This document shows, in pieces, positions 1 to 12,100 of a DNA stretch of 64,000 nucleotides; within the stretch, counting starts at the first letter, position 1, and every line of letters starts with the position of its first letter. The notes under the pieces were generated by a model, which was not told the origin of the DNA, made no database searches, and saw only the letters and a list, made by a program, of their open reading frames with translations. The DNA is taken from positions 12,072,897 through 12,136,896 of the forward strand of contig OX465119.1 in assembly GCA_949987565.1 (NCBI GenBank). The letters are read 5' to 3'. Both the position numbers and the translations under genes were made by a program. Origin of the DNA: Luidia sarsii. Its lineage: Eukaryota > Echinodermata > Asteroidea > Paxillosida > Luidiidae.

Positions 1-207
1 CCCTCAAGGCTGGAGCTTGCCACCCTATATATTCACGGGTTTTTGACGGTCTCTTTAGTGACCTGAAGATGTCCTTATCAGGTCAGAAAGGCGATTATTT
101 TCACGGTGAATTCACTGTAAAATGCACCATGAAATCACAGTGACTTTTTAGTTTCACGGCAAAATGACATTTTCACCCCTTTTTCACCGTTTAGATGTTC
201 ATATAGT
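1..207 (+). mobile_element. CACTA-like MITE, right part only
   Basis: The sequence matches the right half of the MITE seen complete at 14817-15292, including the 'gtgacctgaagatgtcc' core, the run of TTCACGGT-type subterminal motifs and a terminal repeat ending near TTTAGATGTTCATA. The left part lies before the window. The last bases are eroded (ATAGTTTC instead of ATAGTG followed by a target duplication). No coding potential. Confidence 0.8.
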
Positions 208-800
208 TTCGGGGGGGGGGCTCAGATTCAAGTCTAGTCAATTTGATTTCCTAAGTGTTTTCGCAAACGATTTTTCAGTAAGTTTTCTTTTCAAATATTG
301 TTTGTCTGATGACATGGTTGTTAAATCGTTAATTTCTTTGATAACTTTTACAAATTGTTCACCATTTCCCTGGAATTTTACCTATCGAAACTGAATTGTT
401 TGATGAAGATATTCGGGTATTTTTTTGTTTTCCAATTCTTTGTGATTTTTTGCAAAATGTTCAACATTTCCCAAACAGGTTACCGATCAAATCTTGCTTG
501 CTTGATAAAAGCCTTTCCATTTCTTTGATATTATATTTTCACAAATTGTTCAACATTTCCCAGACAGTCGAATCTTGTTTGTTTGTTTTTTAAATATTCT
601 GGTAAATTTTCAAATTCTTTGATATTTTCACAAAAATAAGGGTCAACAATAATTCCTAGACTGTTTACCTATCGAAACTTGTTTGTTTGATAAAGATATT
701 CTGGTATTTTTTTCCCCCATTCTTTGAGATTTTTTTACAAATTGCTCAACATTTCCCAGACAGTTTAGTTATCGAATCTTCTTTGTTTGATGGAAAAAAT
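208..800. repeat. Degenerate tandem repeat of about 100 bp units
   Basis: An AT-rich stretch in which the words 'caacatttcccagaca', 'ttacctatcgaatctt' and 'tgtttgat' recur in the same order about five times (near 355-405, 460-515, 545-590, 640-690 and 740-795). The three short open frames here are by-products of the repeat. No exon is visible, so upstream exons of the RTN4IP1-like gene must lie before the window. Confidence 0.6.
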
Positions 801-802
801 TA

Positions 803-1054
803 TGTGACCCGGCACAGCATAATGAAGAATAACCCCACTTTTGAGATTTTGAGGTTTTCTAAGATGTGAAAGAGTATACCATTAGCTTTCAAATGATATC
901 AAAATATAATATCCTCTAATACTTAAAATTTCCGAAAAAAAAAAGACAAAAGAAAATTGATTTGTAATCGAATTGTGAAGATACTTTAACTTCAGGCGTT
1001 GATTACTCAAAAAGTGTTTTGGTGGGATATTCCTCATGTCGTTGTGCCGGGTCA
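803..1054 (-). mobile_element. MITE with TGTGACCCGGCACA terminal repeats (short form)
   Basis: About 250 bp bounded by inverted repeats TGTGACCCGGCACAGC and its complement (right end slightly eroded, GGGTCATG). The internal words 'tttcaaatgatatcaaaatataatatcc' are shared by eight other copies in this window. This copy is inverted relative to the one at 14297. It ends about 30 bp before the splice acceptor of the first visible RTN4IP1-like exon. Confidence 0.85.
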
Positions 1055-1084
1055 TGTGGGTCAATTGTCCGTGGTTCCGTCTAG

Positions 1085-4000
1085 GTGTGGGCGGCCCTTC
1101 CCTTCTACCGTCGATGTGGCGGGCTGGCCGACTACGCGGTCGTGAGCGAGGAGCTCCTCGCCACCAAGCCGGACTCTCTCTCCCACCAGGAGGCGGCCTC
1201 TCTCCCCTCCGTGGCCTGCTCCGTGTGGTGCTCGCTGGTGCGCACGGCCGTGCTGGGATCCAAGCGGACGAAGGACCAGAGGTAAAAAAAACCTAATAAA
1301 AAAAAACAGTCCGAAGAGGTATTTACTCTTTTTCTACTGCGATTTGTCCGCAAAACATCGCGTCTTGATAGCGTTGGAGTACAAACTCTTTCTCTGTCAT
1401 TTTCTCTGTGTATTATAATTATTTCTCTCCGAGTCCTCGTGTCTCCCCATCTCTGTGTAGCTGTCTCTCAGTCCCTTTCTTTGTTTGTCTCTCTGTCTCT
1501 GTCTCTGTCTCTCTGTTTCTCTGTCTCTCTGCCTCTGTCTTTCTTTATGTGTCTCTATCTCTGTCTCACTCGGTCTCGTCTCTTTCTGTCTCTGACTCTC
1601 ACCGTATCCATTGTCTCTCTCTGTCTCTGTCTCTGTCTCTCTGTTTCTCTGTTTCTCTCTTTCTGTCTCTCTTTCTGAGTCTCTATCTCTGTCTCACTCG
1701 GTCCCATCTCTTTCTGTCTCTGCCTCTCACTGTATCCATTGTCTCCACCCCTGAACCCTTCAAAATCTGTAATAATTGACCCGAAGTTATCGTGCCCTCT
1801 CTCTCTCCCCCCTCCCCCTCTCTCTCTTTCTATCCCCCCTCTCTCTCTATCTCTCTCTTTCTCTCTCTCCTCTTTATATATCTCCCCCTCTCCCCTCCCT
1901 CCCTCCCTCTCCCCTCCCTCCCTCCCCCTCTCTCTCTCCCTCCCTCTCCCCTCCCTCCCTCTCCCCCTTTCTCTCTCTCTATCTCTCTCTCTCTTTCTCT
2001 CTCTCCTCTTTATATATCTCCCCCTCTCCCCTCCCTCCCTCTCCCCTCCCTCCCTCTCCCCTCTCTCTCCCTCCCTCCCTCCCTCCCTCTCCCCTGTCCC
2101 TCCCTCTCCCCTCTCCCTCCCTCCCACCCTCCCTCTCTCTGTCCCGTAGAGTTCTGATCACCGGAGGCACGAGTAGCGTGGGGATATTCACCGTGCAGCT
2201 GGTCAAGGCCTGGGGCGGTCACGTGACGGTCAGCTGCCGGGACGGCTGGGGGACGCGGCTGTTGAAGGCCCAGGGGGCGGACGAGGTGGTCAACACGTCC
2301 GAAATCGACCTGGAGAGCTCGCTTAAGGAGCGGCCGAGGTATAGACGGTTCGGCGGACACCGAACGCTGAAAGCGTTCGCCCGAACCCTGGAAATCCATG
2401 CCCCCATGTGTGTTTTTTTTACATACAGGGCCTACATTTTTATCGATGCTGCGTGCTGGATTGTACAAAGTAATATTCAATTTGCAATACACATACATAT
2501 TTAAACTGTACATATCTCAAAAGTTAGACGGCCTGACGTTTCGATCCTGGCAGGACCTTTCTGAAAGGCTTTGTCCTTGAGAAAGACCCTGCCAGGATCG
2601 AAACGTCAGGCCCTCTTACTTTTGAGATTCATTTATTGCAGGTCATTTTAGTCAGTGGGCAGTTTGCAACAGTTTTTGCATTAACTTCCTAAACTGTATA
2701 ATAGTTAACAACCCTAACGCTTTGCACCTCCCGCACAGGACACACTGTATACCGCTATTTACCACAGTGCCCACAAGGGTGTAGGCTCACATACCACCAG
2801 TCACCACAAAAACCCCGCTGTGGAATGTCCTGGTGCATGGCCCTTATCCATCCTCCCACAGGAAAAACCATGTGTGGTTAATTGTGGTTTCAATGCCTAA
2901 GTTACAAAATGGCAGTATCTAGGTCCTTGTGGAAGCATAAGTTTTTGTTCCCCAGCCTATTGACAGACAAAATCAGAGTACAATCACACTATGACCATCT
3001 AAACGGTAGAAATGGGATGAAAATGGCATTCAGCCGTGAAAAGAAAATTCACCGTGTTTTCACCCCTATTTCATGGCACACAGTTAGCCGTGTCATTTTC
3101 ACAGTGTTTTTACCAGTTGTCTCCAAGGCCACATTCCTGGTGGTAAATGGCTAGAGGCAATTTGATCTGGGAGTGACAGTTACAAGGACACCATACAGTA
3201 CCTCTATGGGGGCTGGTGGGCTTTTTTCACGGTCTTTTTAGTGACCTGAAGATGTCCTTATCAGGTCAGAGAGGCAATTATTTTCACGGTGAATTCACTG
3301 TAAAATCACAGTGACTTTTTAGCTTCACGGCTAAATGACATTTTCACCCCTTTTCCACGGTTTAGATGTTCATAGTGTCACCGGTATGAGACAGTATCTA
3401 AACAAGGCCGTTATTGCCCCATTGTGTGTTGCTGAATACAATCATGGTGCCCTTGCTGTATGTAACTATTTTTTGATGCAAAGTCGCCCAAACCAAGGCT
3501 ATAAAGCCACCCAAGGGTAAAGGCTAAGAAAGGAAGAGAAGATAGAGAAGTACTCAGGAAGGCCGGAGACAGGAATTGACATTCCTGTAAAAGAAAAGGG
3601 AAAGGTCGTAGGCTTGGGGAAAACACGAACCAGGAAGGGAATTCCAGACGGAGGCAGAGCGAGGGAAGAAGCTGTTCCGATACTTCTCAAACTTACTCCC
3701 CGAAGGTTCGACGTGATCGTGGACACAGTGGGCCCGTCGGTGAGGGCGGCCTGCCTAGCCCTGTGTGCCAGGGGCGGCTACGTGGTCAGCTTCGCCACGC
3801 CGGTCTTCGACGACGCGGACAGGTACGGCGTCATGGTCGGCTCCTTCGTGTCCAGCTTCTCCAAGATGAAGCTGGTAAGGTCGGACTCTAGTGGCTCTCA
3901 CCACGGACATCTAAACCGTGAAAAAAGGGGTGAAAGTGTCATTTTGCCGTGAAACTAAAAAAGTCACTGTGATTTCACGGTGCATTTCACAGTGAATTCA

Positions 4001-6672
4001 CCATGAAAAAAAATCGCCTCTCTGACCTGAAAAGGACATCTTCAGGACACTAAAGAGACCGTGAAAAAACCCCGTGAATATCTAGGGTGGCAAGCTCCAG
4101 CCTTGAGGGATGGCTAATTCAATTACCAGTAGGGACCCTCAGCCCCCATAGAGCTACTGTATGATATCCTTGTAACTGTCACTCCCAGATACTTCTAAAT
4201 TGCCTCTAGCCATTTCCACCAGGAATGTGGCCTTGGAGACCACTATCGAAAACACCGTGAAAATGACGTGGCTAACTGTGTGCCATGAAATAGGGGTGAA
4301 AACACGGTGAATTTTCTTTTCACGGCTAAATGACATTTTCACCCCATTTTCACGGTTTAGATTGTCATCGTGTCTAGTCTGCCTCCCCTCCCCCTCCCCA
4401 CTTTTTCAGATTTTCTGCCTGATGTGACGATCTCAGCCGTCCGGCTGACTAATAATGAGTTAGTATCACGCCATGCCATGTCTGCTCACAGCGAACAAAA
4501 ATTAGTCCATTTGTATTGCTGGTGTCGAGTCGTCCGTTCCATCGTCTGTGCAGCTCCGCGGTGCCAACACGCTGATCTTCGGTGTCAACACGCTCCCTAG
4601 TCCTCCCATACTTTGGTCAGGTAGCACCCGTGCCGCACAGCGAGCGCGCTTGGTCCGCACTGTCCGACAATTGTTTTGGCAGCTAGCTAGGGGAAGCACG
4701 TTGACTTTAAAGAGCGTGTTGAGACCGAGGAGCTGCACAATCGTCCCTTGATGGCACTGTAACGGCGGCGCGGATCGCTTCAGAGAGCACCACGAGAAGA
4801 ATGCGAATGAAATTACTGTGAAAGGGGGTGAAATTACGGTCGATTCACAAAATTACAACATTCAAAAATAAATCGATTAAAAGATACAGAAATAAACGAG
4901 TAAATAAGAGTGCACATTGGAAAATTTTGAAAACTTCAAACAAAAATGGCAAAGAAAAGTAGACCTGGACTTGAACCCGAGACCTCTGGGTTTGCGCACC
5001 AGCGCTCTTACCATCCGAGCTATCCAGCCCTTAGATGGCGGCCTTCCCAAACAGTCAACTAGTCTTTGGCACACGAGTGCTCTTCCATCCGAGCTATCCA
5101 GCCCTTAGATGGCGGCCTTCCCAAATAGTCAACTAGTCTTTGGCACACCATCGCTCATATCATCTGAGCTATCCAGCCCTTAGATAGTGGCCTTCCCAGA
5201 TAGTCAACTAGTCTTTGGCACACCAGTGCTCTTCCATCTGAGCTATCCAGCCCTTAGATGGTTGCCTTCCCAAACAGTCAACTAGTCTTTGGCACACCAG
5301 TGCTCTTACCATCCGAGCTATCCAGCCCTTAGATGGCGGCCTTCTCTAATAGTCAACCAGGTTTTTCCGGGGTTGGGGCGCCAGCAAGAAGCCCTTGATA
5401 TTCAAAATGATATAAGATCTATCGATAATAACATCGAGCTTAGTCTGTAAAGCACCATGTTTTGGGAAGATAAACTCCATTTCATAGACCTCATATTATT
5501 GTTTCATAAATAAGTGATAATTATCGATAAAACATTCCAGAGGGTTGGAACGATCTTATGACGCTCATCTGGTACGGGATTACGGGAGTATAATTTTGAA
5601 ACTGAATATGAATTATTGAGACACGTTTGCATTCCTTGCAGAGTTGGCTGAGGAGATGCAATTTCAGCTGGGCGTTTAATCTTCCCGAGGGCAAGATACT
5701 GGACAGAGTATCGAAATACGTGGAGTTCAAGAGGGTAAGCGTATATACCAACGACGTGTAGATCTTATAGGCATAATAACCCATAAACGGACAGTAGAGG
5801 GCGCCAGACCTAAAGTTCATGGAAGCCTCCATCTATGATAAAAATCGTCGTCATTTTTATCGAACTAACGAATCCATCCGCCAAGCATAAAAAGGTGAGT
5901 TGTTCAGAATAAGTGAGTTGTTCAGAAGTGAGCGACATTTTTTTGTTTGTCTCCAAACGTATTTGTGACCCAGCACAGCATAATGAGGAATAACCCCACG
6001 TTTGAGATTTTTAGATTTTTTAATGATGTGAAAGAGTATACCATTAGCTTTCAAACGATATCAAAATATAATATCCTCTAATATTTCAAATTTCCGAAAA
6101 TACAAAAAAAAAATATTATTTGGAATCAAATTGTAAAGATACTTTAACTTCAGGCGTTGTTTACTCAAAAAGTGTTTTGGTGGGATATGCCGTTGTGCCG
6201 GGTCGGTCACATTTTAATCTTTTTAATGAGTAGCGTGTTGTTGTAATACGGTGGTCTGTGGGTGGTACATGTACTGTGCTTATTCCCGTGTAAATGTGGG
6301 CTCTGTTATGATCGAAAATGATCGGCCACTTTGTGAAAACGCCGATGAAATAAGGTGCAAACGATTCTAAACCCATCATAAGTTGCTTTCTCGAATGCTT
6401 TCTCTGCATCACTCTGACTTGCGAATGATCATATTAAGCTACACTGACTGTTAAAATCGGTCCACAATTGTTTTTTAATACATTCAAAAGAAGCCCAATT
6501 GTAAACGTTCAATTGATCTTGAGAATTTGGTTGGGTTTTGATTTCCTTTCAGATCAGGCCGGTCATCGATCAGATATACCGGGTCGATGAGGCCAGGAGA
6601 GCCTTCACGCACGTCCACGAAGACCAGGAACGGGGCAAAGCCGTGGTGACATTCGACGCCAAACGAAAATGA
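1085..6672 (+). CDS. RTN4IP1: RTN4IP1-like NAD(P)H-dependent oxidoreductase, 3' five exons (partial)
   Basis: Exons 1085-1281, 2150-2338, 3706-3874, 5642-5734 and 6553-6672 (stop TGA 6670-6672) splice at AG/GT borders and stay in frame, giving about 255 C-terminal residues; human RTN4IP1 has 396, so the 5' exons are outside the window. Order of domains: end of the GroES-like catalytic fold ('VWAALPF', 'AASLPSVA'), the Rossmann dinucleotide loop in exon 2 (GGTSSVG, then VQLVKAWGGHVTVSC and GADEVV), 'DVIVDTVG' in exon 3, then 'FSWAF', 'IRPVID' and 'GKAVVTF'. These follow mitochondrial RTN4IP1/OPA10, an NADPH oxidoreductase of the quinone-reductase branch of the MDR superfamily that supports coenzyme Q synthesis and respiratory complexes. 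Zinc-site residues cannot be judged because the N-terminal part is missing. Another quinone oxidoreductase-like MDR protein remains possible. Introns carry several MITEs and a SINE array. No AATAAA is seen within 400 bp after the stop. Confidence 0.83.
1385..2147 (+). repeat. Very long polypyrimidine tract (CTGTCT)n then (CCCTCCCTCT)n in intron
   Basis: From about 1385 the + strand is almost purely C/T, first as CTCTGTCT-type repeats and after a break at 1740-1795 as CCCTCCCTCTCC repeats. It runs directly into the acceptor of the RTN4IP1-like exon at 2150. Long open frames on both strands here (for example 1555-2127 on the minus strand) are low-complexity artefacts. Confidence 0.95.
2529..2627. 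mobile_element. Foldback element, GACGTTTCGATCC family
   Basis: Two inverted arms of about 40 bp: 'ggcctgacgtttcgatcc' at 2530 and 'ggatcgaaacgtcaggcc' ending near 2623, with AAGGTCC/GGACCTTT-like inner ends. The same palindrome occurs at 17539, 46148, 51918 and elsewhere. It is followed by 'cattttagtcagtgggcagtttgcaac', an outer motif found next to several other copies. Confidence 0.8.
2706..2890 (+). repeat. Dispersed repeat, pair of inverted copies (copy 1)
   Basis: About 185 bp from 'aaccctaacgctttgcacc' to 'tgtggttaattgtggttt'. A copy in reverse orientation lies at 47334-47522 with very high similarity. No coding frame and no clear terminal repeats, so the class is unknown. Confidence 0.75.
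2987..3377 (+). mobile_element. CACTA-like MITE, internally deleted copy, TSD TCA
   Basis: Starts CACTATGACCATCTAAACGG and ends with TTTAGATGTTCATAGTG. It is flanked on both sides by TCA (2984-2986 and 3378-3380). Compared with the 476-bp copy at 14817 it lacks about 70 bp around 3220. Many short TTCACGGT/ACCGTGAA motifs lie near both ends. Confidence 0.88.
3899..4372 (-). mobile_element. CACTA-like MITE, full length, TSD TCT
   Basis: A 474-bp element with ends CACCACGGACATCTAAACCGTG and the inverted counterpart ending GTCATCGTG, flanked by TCT on both sides (3896-3898 and 4373-4375). Orientation is opposite to the copies at 2987 and 14817. It begins 24 bp after the last base of the exon ending at 3874. 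Confidence 0.88.
4962..5400 (-). mobile_element. tRNA-derived SINE with five tandem A-box modules
   Basis: Read on the minus strand, the unit is 'AAGGGCTGGATAGCTCAGATGG' (RNA polymerase III A-box, TAGCTCAGATGG) and the segment ends with a B-box-like GGTTCAAGTCC at about 4967-4985. The A-box module repeats at 74-75-bp spacing: the word 'ttagat' falls at 5031, 5105, 5180, 5254 and 5329. Past 5345 the sequence continues into the 'ggggttggggcgcc' motif found at the outer end of other copies. Confidence 0.85.
5964..6211 (-). mobile_element. MITE with TGTGACCCGGCACA terminal repeats (short form)
   Basis: TIR variant TGTGACCCAGCACAGC at the left and GTTGTGCCGGGTC at the right, the latter with a small local duplication (GGTCGGTCAC). 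Internal sequence matches the copies at 803 and 14297. It lies in the last intron of the RTN4IP1-like gene. Confidence 0.85.
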
Positions 6673-8245
6673 AAAAGAGCCCGATGTTTTCCTCATTTTT
6701 CTCAACCGAGAAAACCCCCTCCCCCCACCAAAGCCACCAAGATAAGCCACTGCCCCACACCCTTGGCTGTACGGCTCCGAGTTATAGGCACGACTCTATG
6801 GAGAGGCGTAGCCGTTGGCCGCTCTGACTATACCCATAGGCTTCCGTGCTATCTGCAGCCGCTATATGCTATTACATGCGGACGGCGTGCGGTCGATATT
6901 ACGCCAAGGACCCTTTTTTTTTAAAATCCCACCTAAGGCTCTGACTCTGTCTCGGACTTCTTCCGTCCATGTTTTATAGTGCCAGACACGGAAACGGTGA
7001 GGGAGGGGCGGCTTTAGCTTAAGTTCTAAAGGTAAGGTATCCCAAGGTCAAAGCATCGCATCCACACTTTGTGTGACCCATCATATTCATAAAACCTACC
7101 ACATCTGCATAAGTTTTCAGACATACAGGGTGGTATTTGTAAAAAAAAAAGCACTTTTGTTCCAACGGTCATCCGCGGACGGTCGTTGGAAATACAGAAG
7201 TCCTCGTTTCCCGATGAAATTGGTAACTTTGCATATTGGTAACTTTGCATGTGGCATACCCTTCCTTCAAAGAAGAAACTCAGTTTTGAAAACAAACAAA
7301 GTGTCTTCATCCTAAACCATAGTTAACATTGTCCGCGTCTAGGCTATGGACATTCTGCACTTTTGAGAGGTTTTAACCGCAGCGTTGTCTGCAAATTGAA
7401 GTTTCCAGGCACTGGGTTTTTGGGCTCGACGACTGTTGCATGTACCGTCACCCGATGACTGTTGCATGTTAAAGTGATGTATTTTGCCCGTGAGTCGGTT
7501 TGCACAGTGCCACTGATTCTCTCTGTTCTCTTATTTTTTATCGTTCCTTTTTCTTTGTTTCTCTCTGTCTCTTTGTTTCTCTTTCACTTTTGTGCCTCTT
7601 TGTCGTATCTTTATCCTACCTCTATTATTGTTTGTGTTTTTTTCCCTCGAATTTTTCTTTTTGCGTTCGCTGTTACTCTTCTTTCCATTTTGTCCTTCAC
7701 CATTTGCATACCGTATTTTGACCTCAATGCTCAAATAAATCTTAATCATTCAATCACATTAATTCATTGTCGGTGTCGAAGCTTGTCTTCTTTTGGGGTC
7801 GCTGAATTTGTTGACGTGCCGAGGAAACCCTATAATTACAATAAGTTGAAAAATTGGCAAAGAAAACTTTGACTGGACTTGGACTTAATTGAACACGAGA
7901 CATCTGGATTAAGGTACCAGCGCTCTTCCATCTGAGCTATCCAGCCCTTAGATGGTGACCTTCCATAAAAGTCAACTAGCCTTTGCCGGGGTGGGGGCGC
8001 CAGTCAGAAGCAATTAAATCCAGAGGTCTCAGGTTCAAGTCCCGGTCCAGTCAAAGTTGTCTTTGCCAATTTTTTAATTTATTCAAAAGTTCCCAGTAAG
8101 ATTGTTTCTTTGTTTGTCTGACCTAATCATTATTGTCAATAGGCGGATTCGACACGTCAGGGTCACGCCACCCCTCACGTGACCGTGACGTACTTGTATC
8201 CGGGGTCGCTTTGACATAATAATGGGAGTGTGCAGGATGAGACTT
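6673..8245. other. Intergenic region, no gene recognised
   Basis: Between the RTN4IP1-like stop and the P450 gene. Around 6750-6960 there is GC-rich sequence without a coding frame; 7520-7690 is a T/C-rich low-complexity tract. The small frames here show no family motifs and no splice-consistent partners. Confidence 0.5.
7840..8090. mobile_element. Composite of two SINE copies in opposite orientation
   Basis: 7878-7975 is a minus-oriented SINE head (complement of TAGCTCAGATGG at about 7930-7945, 'ttagatgg', 'ggtgggggcgcc'). 8015-8090 reads the other way, with a B-box GGTTCAAGTCC and the tail 'cggtccagtcaaagttgtctttgcc'. The two share the 'ccagaggtctc' core, giving a head-to-tail inverted arrangement. 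Confidence 0.75.
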
Positions 8246-8400
8246 ACGAGGTGGAAAGTTTGCGGTGACACCATGTAGCACTTCTCTTTCAGCAAGAAGG
8301 AGTGTGGCTCTGAAAGGAGCCGGTAACTTAACGTTTCGGGTTGTGTGTACTCGCGTAGTGGGTGTAGTGGGTAGTGTGTACTCCACCCGTTGTCAGGAGG
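8246..8400 (+). mobile_element. GGTTTGCGGTGACACC-family element
   Basis: Carries 'gtggaaagtttgcggtgacacc', 'atgtagcacttctctttcagc', 'gtggctctgaaaggagccgg' and 'cgtttcgggt', the internal order seen at 15811 and 25259. The right inverted end is not clear. It lies upstream of the P450 gene. Confidence 0.75.
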
Positions 8401-9117
8401 CAGTTTGATTGAGTTGATTTCTACATTTCTTCGCGCTTCACCTATTATTCTGTTCGGCTCCAAAATACATGTACCATTGAACAGGCCTGCACTGGTTTGG
8501 ATAGAATACCATATACAACTCACACGGGCCCTGATATGTTTTCCAGACACAGGCCCGGTTTGTTTCATAGATATAGGCCTACATGTGATAATGATTTGGT
8601 GTCGAGGAGAATGTACTTCAACCAGGGTCTGCCCTAATTTCATCGGGCGTCGAGTAGGGCTTGCATGAACCCTTGTTGAAGTGTCGTCGTTGTTTATGTA
8701 GTGTGGTTTTCTCCCCCCCCCCCCTGGTGGGTTTGTACGGTTGGAATCCGACCGCTTCGCCCCTAGCTCGATCGGGGCGACGATCACGTACCACCGTACC
8801 CCCACCTGCCTCTTCGCAACCCGGGCAACCTCAAAGGGCACCGTAGAGCATGGAAGCTAGTACACAGGTGTCGCTTTCGAGAGCTCACGATTGTATGTTG
8901 GCCTATTCACCTCGGATACTCCCTATACGGTTCGATACCATTCTCAGTTCCGTGATAATCCTCTATAATATGCAAACACACGGTCGGCTGTCGACCGCGT
9001 CTGTAATGTCATATTATTCCAGGGCAGTTTTGTTCTTTTACTTGGACTTGGCAACGCGCTCGCAGATAGACCGTCGGCCACAGTTGGTCCGTATACCTAC
9101 TTGCTTTGTTTTAAATC

Positions 9118-12100
9118 ATGGAGTTCGTCGACAACGTGACGGCCGCCTTCGAAGGCGTCGATCTCCGAAGCCCGTCCGGCTTTCTCCTCCTGGTCGTCAC
9201 CGTCCTGTTCACGGCGCTGCTGTGCCGGCGTCTGGTCCGCGGGGCCCCGCGCTACAAGTGGCCGCCCGGGCCCCGGGGCTGGCCGCTGCTCGGCAACGCG
9301 TCCCTGATCAGCCCCAACTCGGGCCAGACCAACGCCAACATCACCCGGCTGGGCAAGGGCTACCATCCCGACGTCTTCACGCTGAGCATGTTCGCCGGAA
9401 AGTAAGTCCCGCACGTCCCTCGGATCCGATGCCTCCCGTTCCTCGTCTCGATTTCGGCGTTGCTCAAACGTTCACACCGTGACAATCTAGACAGTGAAAA
9501 TAGGGTGAATATGTCAAGTTGCCATGAAAAAAAAAATCAAATTCGTTGTGATCTCACGGACACTTTTGAAGTGAATTCACCCTGAGCATTTGACCTGCTC
9601 TAGCTGAATCGCCACACAATTCATCTGCCAGACAGTTGTGCATTAGTCTGTGTAATATTGTACCCCGTGGTGCGGCCATTCACCGCCTAGGATGTGGCCT
9701 TGAATGGACCACTGGTAAAATCTCCATGAAAAGCTGGTGAAGAGCATTTGAGCACAAACAAAGTGAAGAAACTGCAGATAAACGGCAGTCTGACATTTTC
9801 CACCCGATGTGAAAGTTCACGGTGTAATTAAGAGGGCCAGACTTTTCCATCTCAGCGTGACCTCTAGCTCTCGCTGAGGCTGTTTGGAGGATCCCATAGC
9901 AGGCCCCTTTGGAAAAAGGTCCTGAAACTCCCTGCAAGGATTTTGTGCTCTCTACTAAAGGTTTAAGGTTTTACAAACGGGTCATTTAAGTCAGTTTCCA
10001 GCTTCCCACATGTTTTGCATTTCTTGTTTTGCTCTGATTTCGGTTTAGATGATTACCTTGGTTTACCTTCAATTTTAGGTCTTAATTTCGTTACGGTTCA
10101 GTGAATATAGATTCATAGATAATGGCCTAGCTTTTTGTACGCAAATTCCCCCAAAACAAGGCACTCAAGGTTAAGGGCTAAGGAAAGAAGGAGATAGAGA
10201 GGGAGATTGGAACTGGTATTCCACTTAAAAAGGGTAAGATCGTATAGGCTGGGGGAAAACAAGAACCGGGAAGGGAATTCCAGAGAGAGAGACTGAACGA
10301 AGGAAGAAGATGTCCAAATACCCCAGCTATCACGCTTTTGTTTTATTCTGTTTTTCCTAATTCGCTCAATTGCTTTCAACGTTGTGCAATTTATAAGGTT
10401 TTAATTTTGATATTGTGCCGAGATGAAATTTAAAAAAATATATAGATTGAGCAATGAATAGACCAGACTTGAGTTGGTCAATATATACCAAGTGATAGCA
10501 TTGTCTGGTCTATCATAGCCCAACACCTGGATTGTGCCGACCACAATCCCTCATCGCAGCCTCCTAACATTTTCTGATAAAACGACCGAGTGTTTGGCAA
10601 TCGGTTTTGCCCGACAACCGTATCGCCCGGCGACGCTTGCAGGGAGTGGTTGCCATGTCTAAAGTTATCTTCTATAGCATCTGATATCTGGAGTGCTCCC
10701 GTAGCAAGAACTGGGTCGATAAAAAGGGCTATTTTTTTTTCTTCAGATTGCCAATACTGATACGATTGTCGGAGGGCAGAGCTTGCAGTCATTCAACCAA
10801 CCAGTTCATGAAAGAAAAGTCATACGAAGTTTATTGTCCATACCATTTCTGATACGTACATCTATAGAAATACATGATATAATCAACTTAATCTAGTATT
10901 ACACAGAAATATGGAAAATGTGATGAATGTAACAATAATTCTAGGCCTAAGTATGCAGGGAAGAAGAGGTAACCACAACCCCAGCCACAGATATATACAA
11001 TGTATATGGAATCTAATATCGAATCATCTTGTCATCTTCTACAAGTCCGTACATGGATTTGTAGTTCCTTACATTTTGTAGTTCTGAAAACAAACAAACA
11101 AAGGGAAACCTGACTGGGACCCTTTTGAACAAAATTTGGACTGGAACGTGACTTGAACCCGAGACCTCTGGATTATCGTACCAGTGCTCTTCCATCTGAG
11201 CCATCCAGCCCTTAGATGGTGGCCTTCCCCAAGTAGTCAACTAGTCTTTGGCACACCAGCGCTCTTACCATTGTTATGATACTTGACTAGCGGAGGACGA
11301 CTCAAGAACTCAAGCCAAAAGAACTTCTATAGTGCTTCAACATAATTTAATACAACTAATAAAACATAATTACAAAGTCTAACTCCCAGCAGCGGTGACG
11401 CTCCAAGGACAGGCCGACGGCTACTCGCTTGTGTTGGGCGTGTCTTAGTCTTATATAGCCCAGGATCTATGTTATATCACTACGCCGGAACAGTCCTTTA
11501 AAGTAGTCCCTTAACATATGCCCTCCCCTTCCCTTTTTTTAATTTTTTTTTTATGCTTGTGACGTAAAACATCTGTATAAATGATCTTATACTGCCGGCC
11601 GGGCTTAACTGCAGATGTCTTAACGATCACAGTAAAACTCTAGAGTTAACCATCATTTTTGTTTTAATTTAAAGCCCGAATTTATAAATTCACCCATGAT
11701 TACATTTAAACATTTAACCAAATACACATAATATATTTTGTTGTAATGTCAAATAATACATTTGTTTAACACACTTGTTTAACACACTTATTTAACACAC
11801 TTGTTTAACATACTTGTTTAACACACTTGTTTAACACACTTGTTTAACGTACTTGTTTAACACACTTGTTTAACGTACTTGTTTAACACACTTGTTTAAC
11901 GTACTTGTTTAACACACTTGTTTAACGTACTTGTTTAACGACGCACCGATTAGTCCCTTTGGGCCCCAGTAGGTAAAATCTATTTACTAATTCGCACAGG
12001 ATGACTTTTAATATATTCTAAGGTTGCTTCATTTAGGTGTTCTACTGGTTCCCATGTATTATCTTTAGAGGGGAAATTCTTCCATTTAATGAGATAATTT

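Noticed and set aside
1555..2504. Long Ser/Leu/Pro-rich (+) and Arg/Glu/Gly-rich (-) open frames
   Set aside because: They are translations of the C/T-only intron tract before the exon at 2150; the composition is purely low-complexity, and only the part from 2150 is real coding sequence.
8083..8841. A 252-codon minus-strand open frame upstream of the P450
   Set aside because: It crosses a SINE tail and a GGTTTGCGGTGACACC-family element, has no recognisable motif, and shares frame content with repeats elsewhere.
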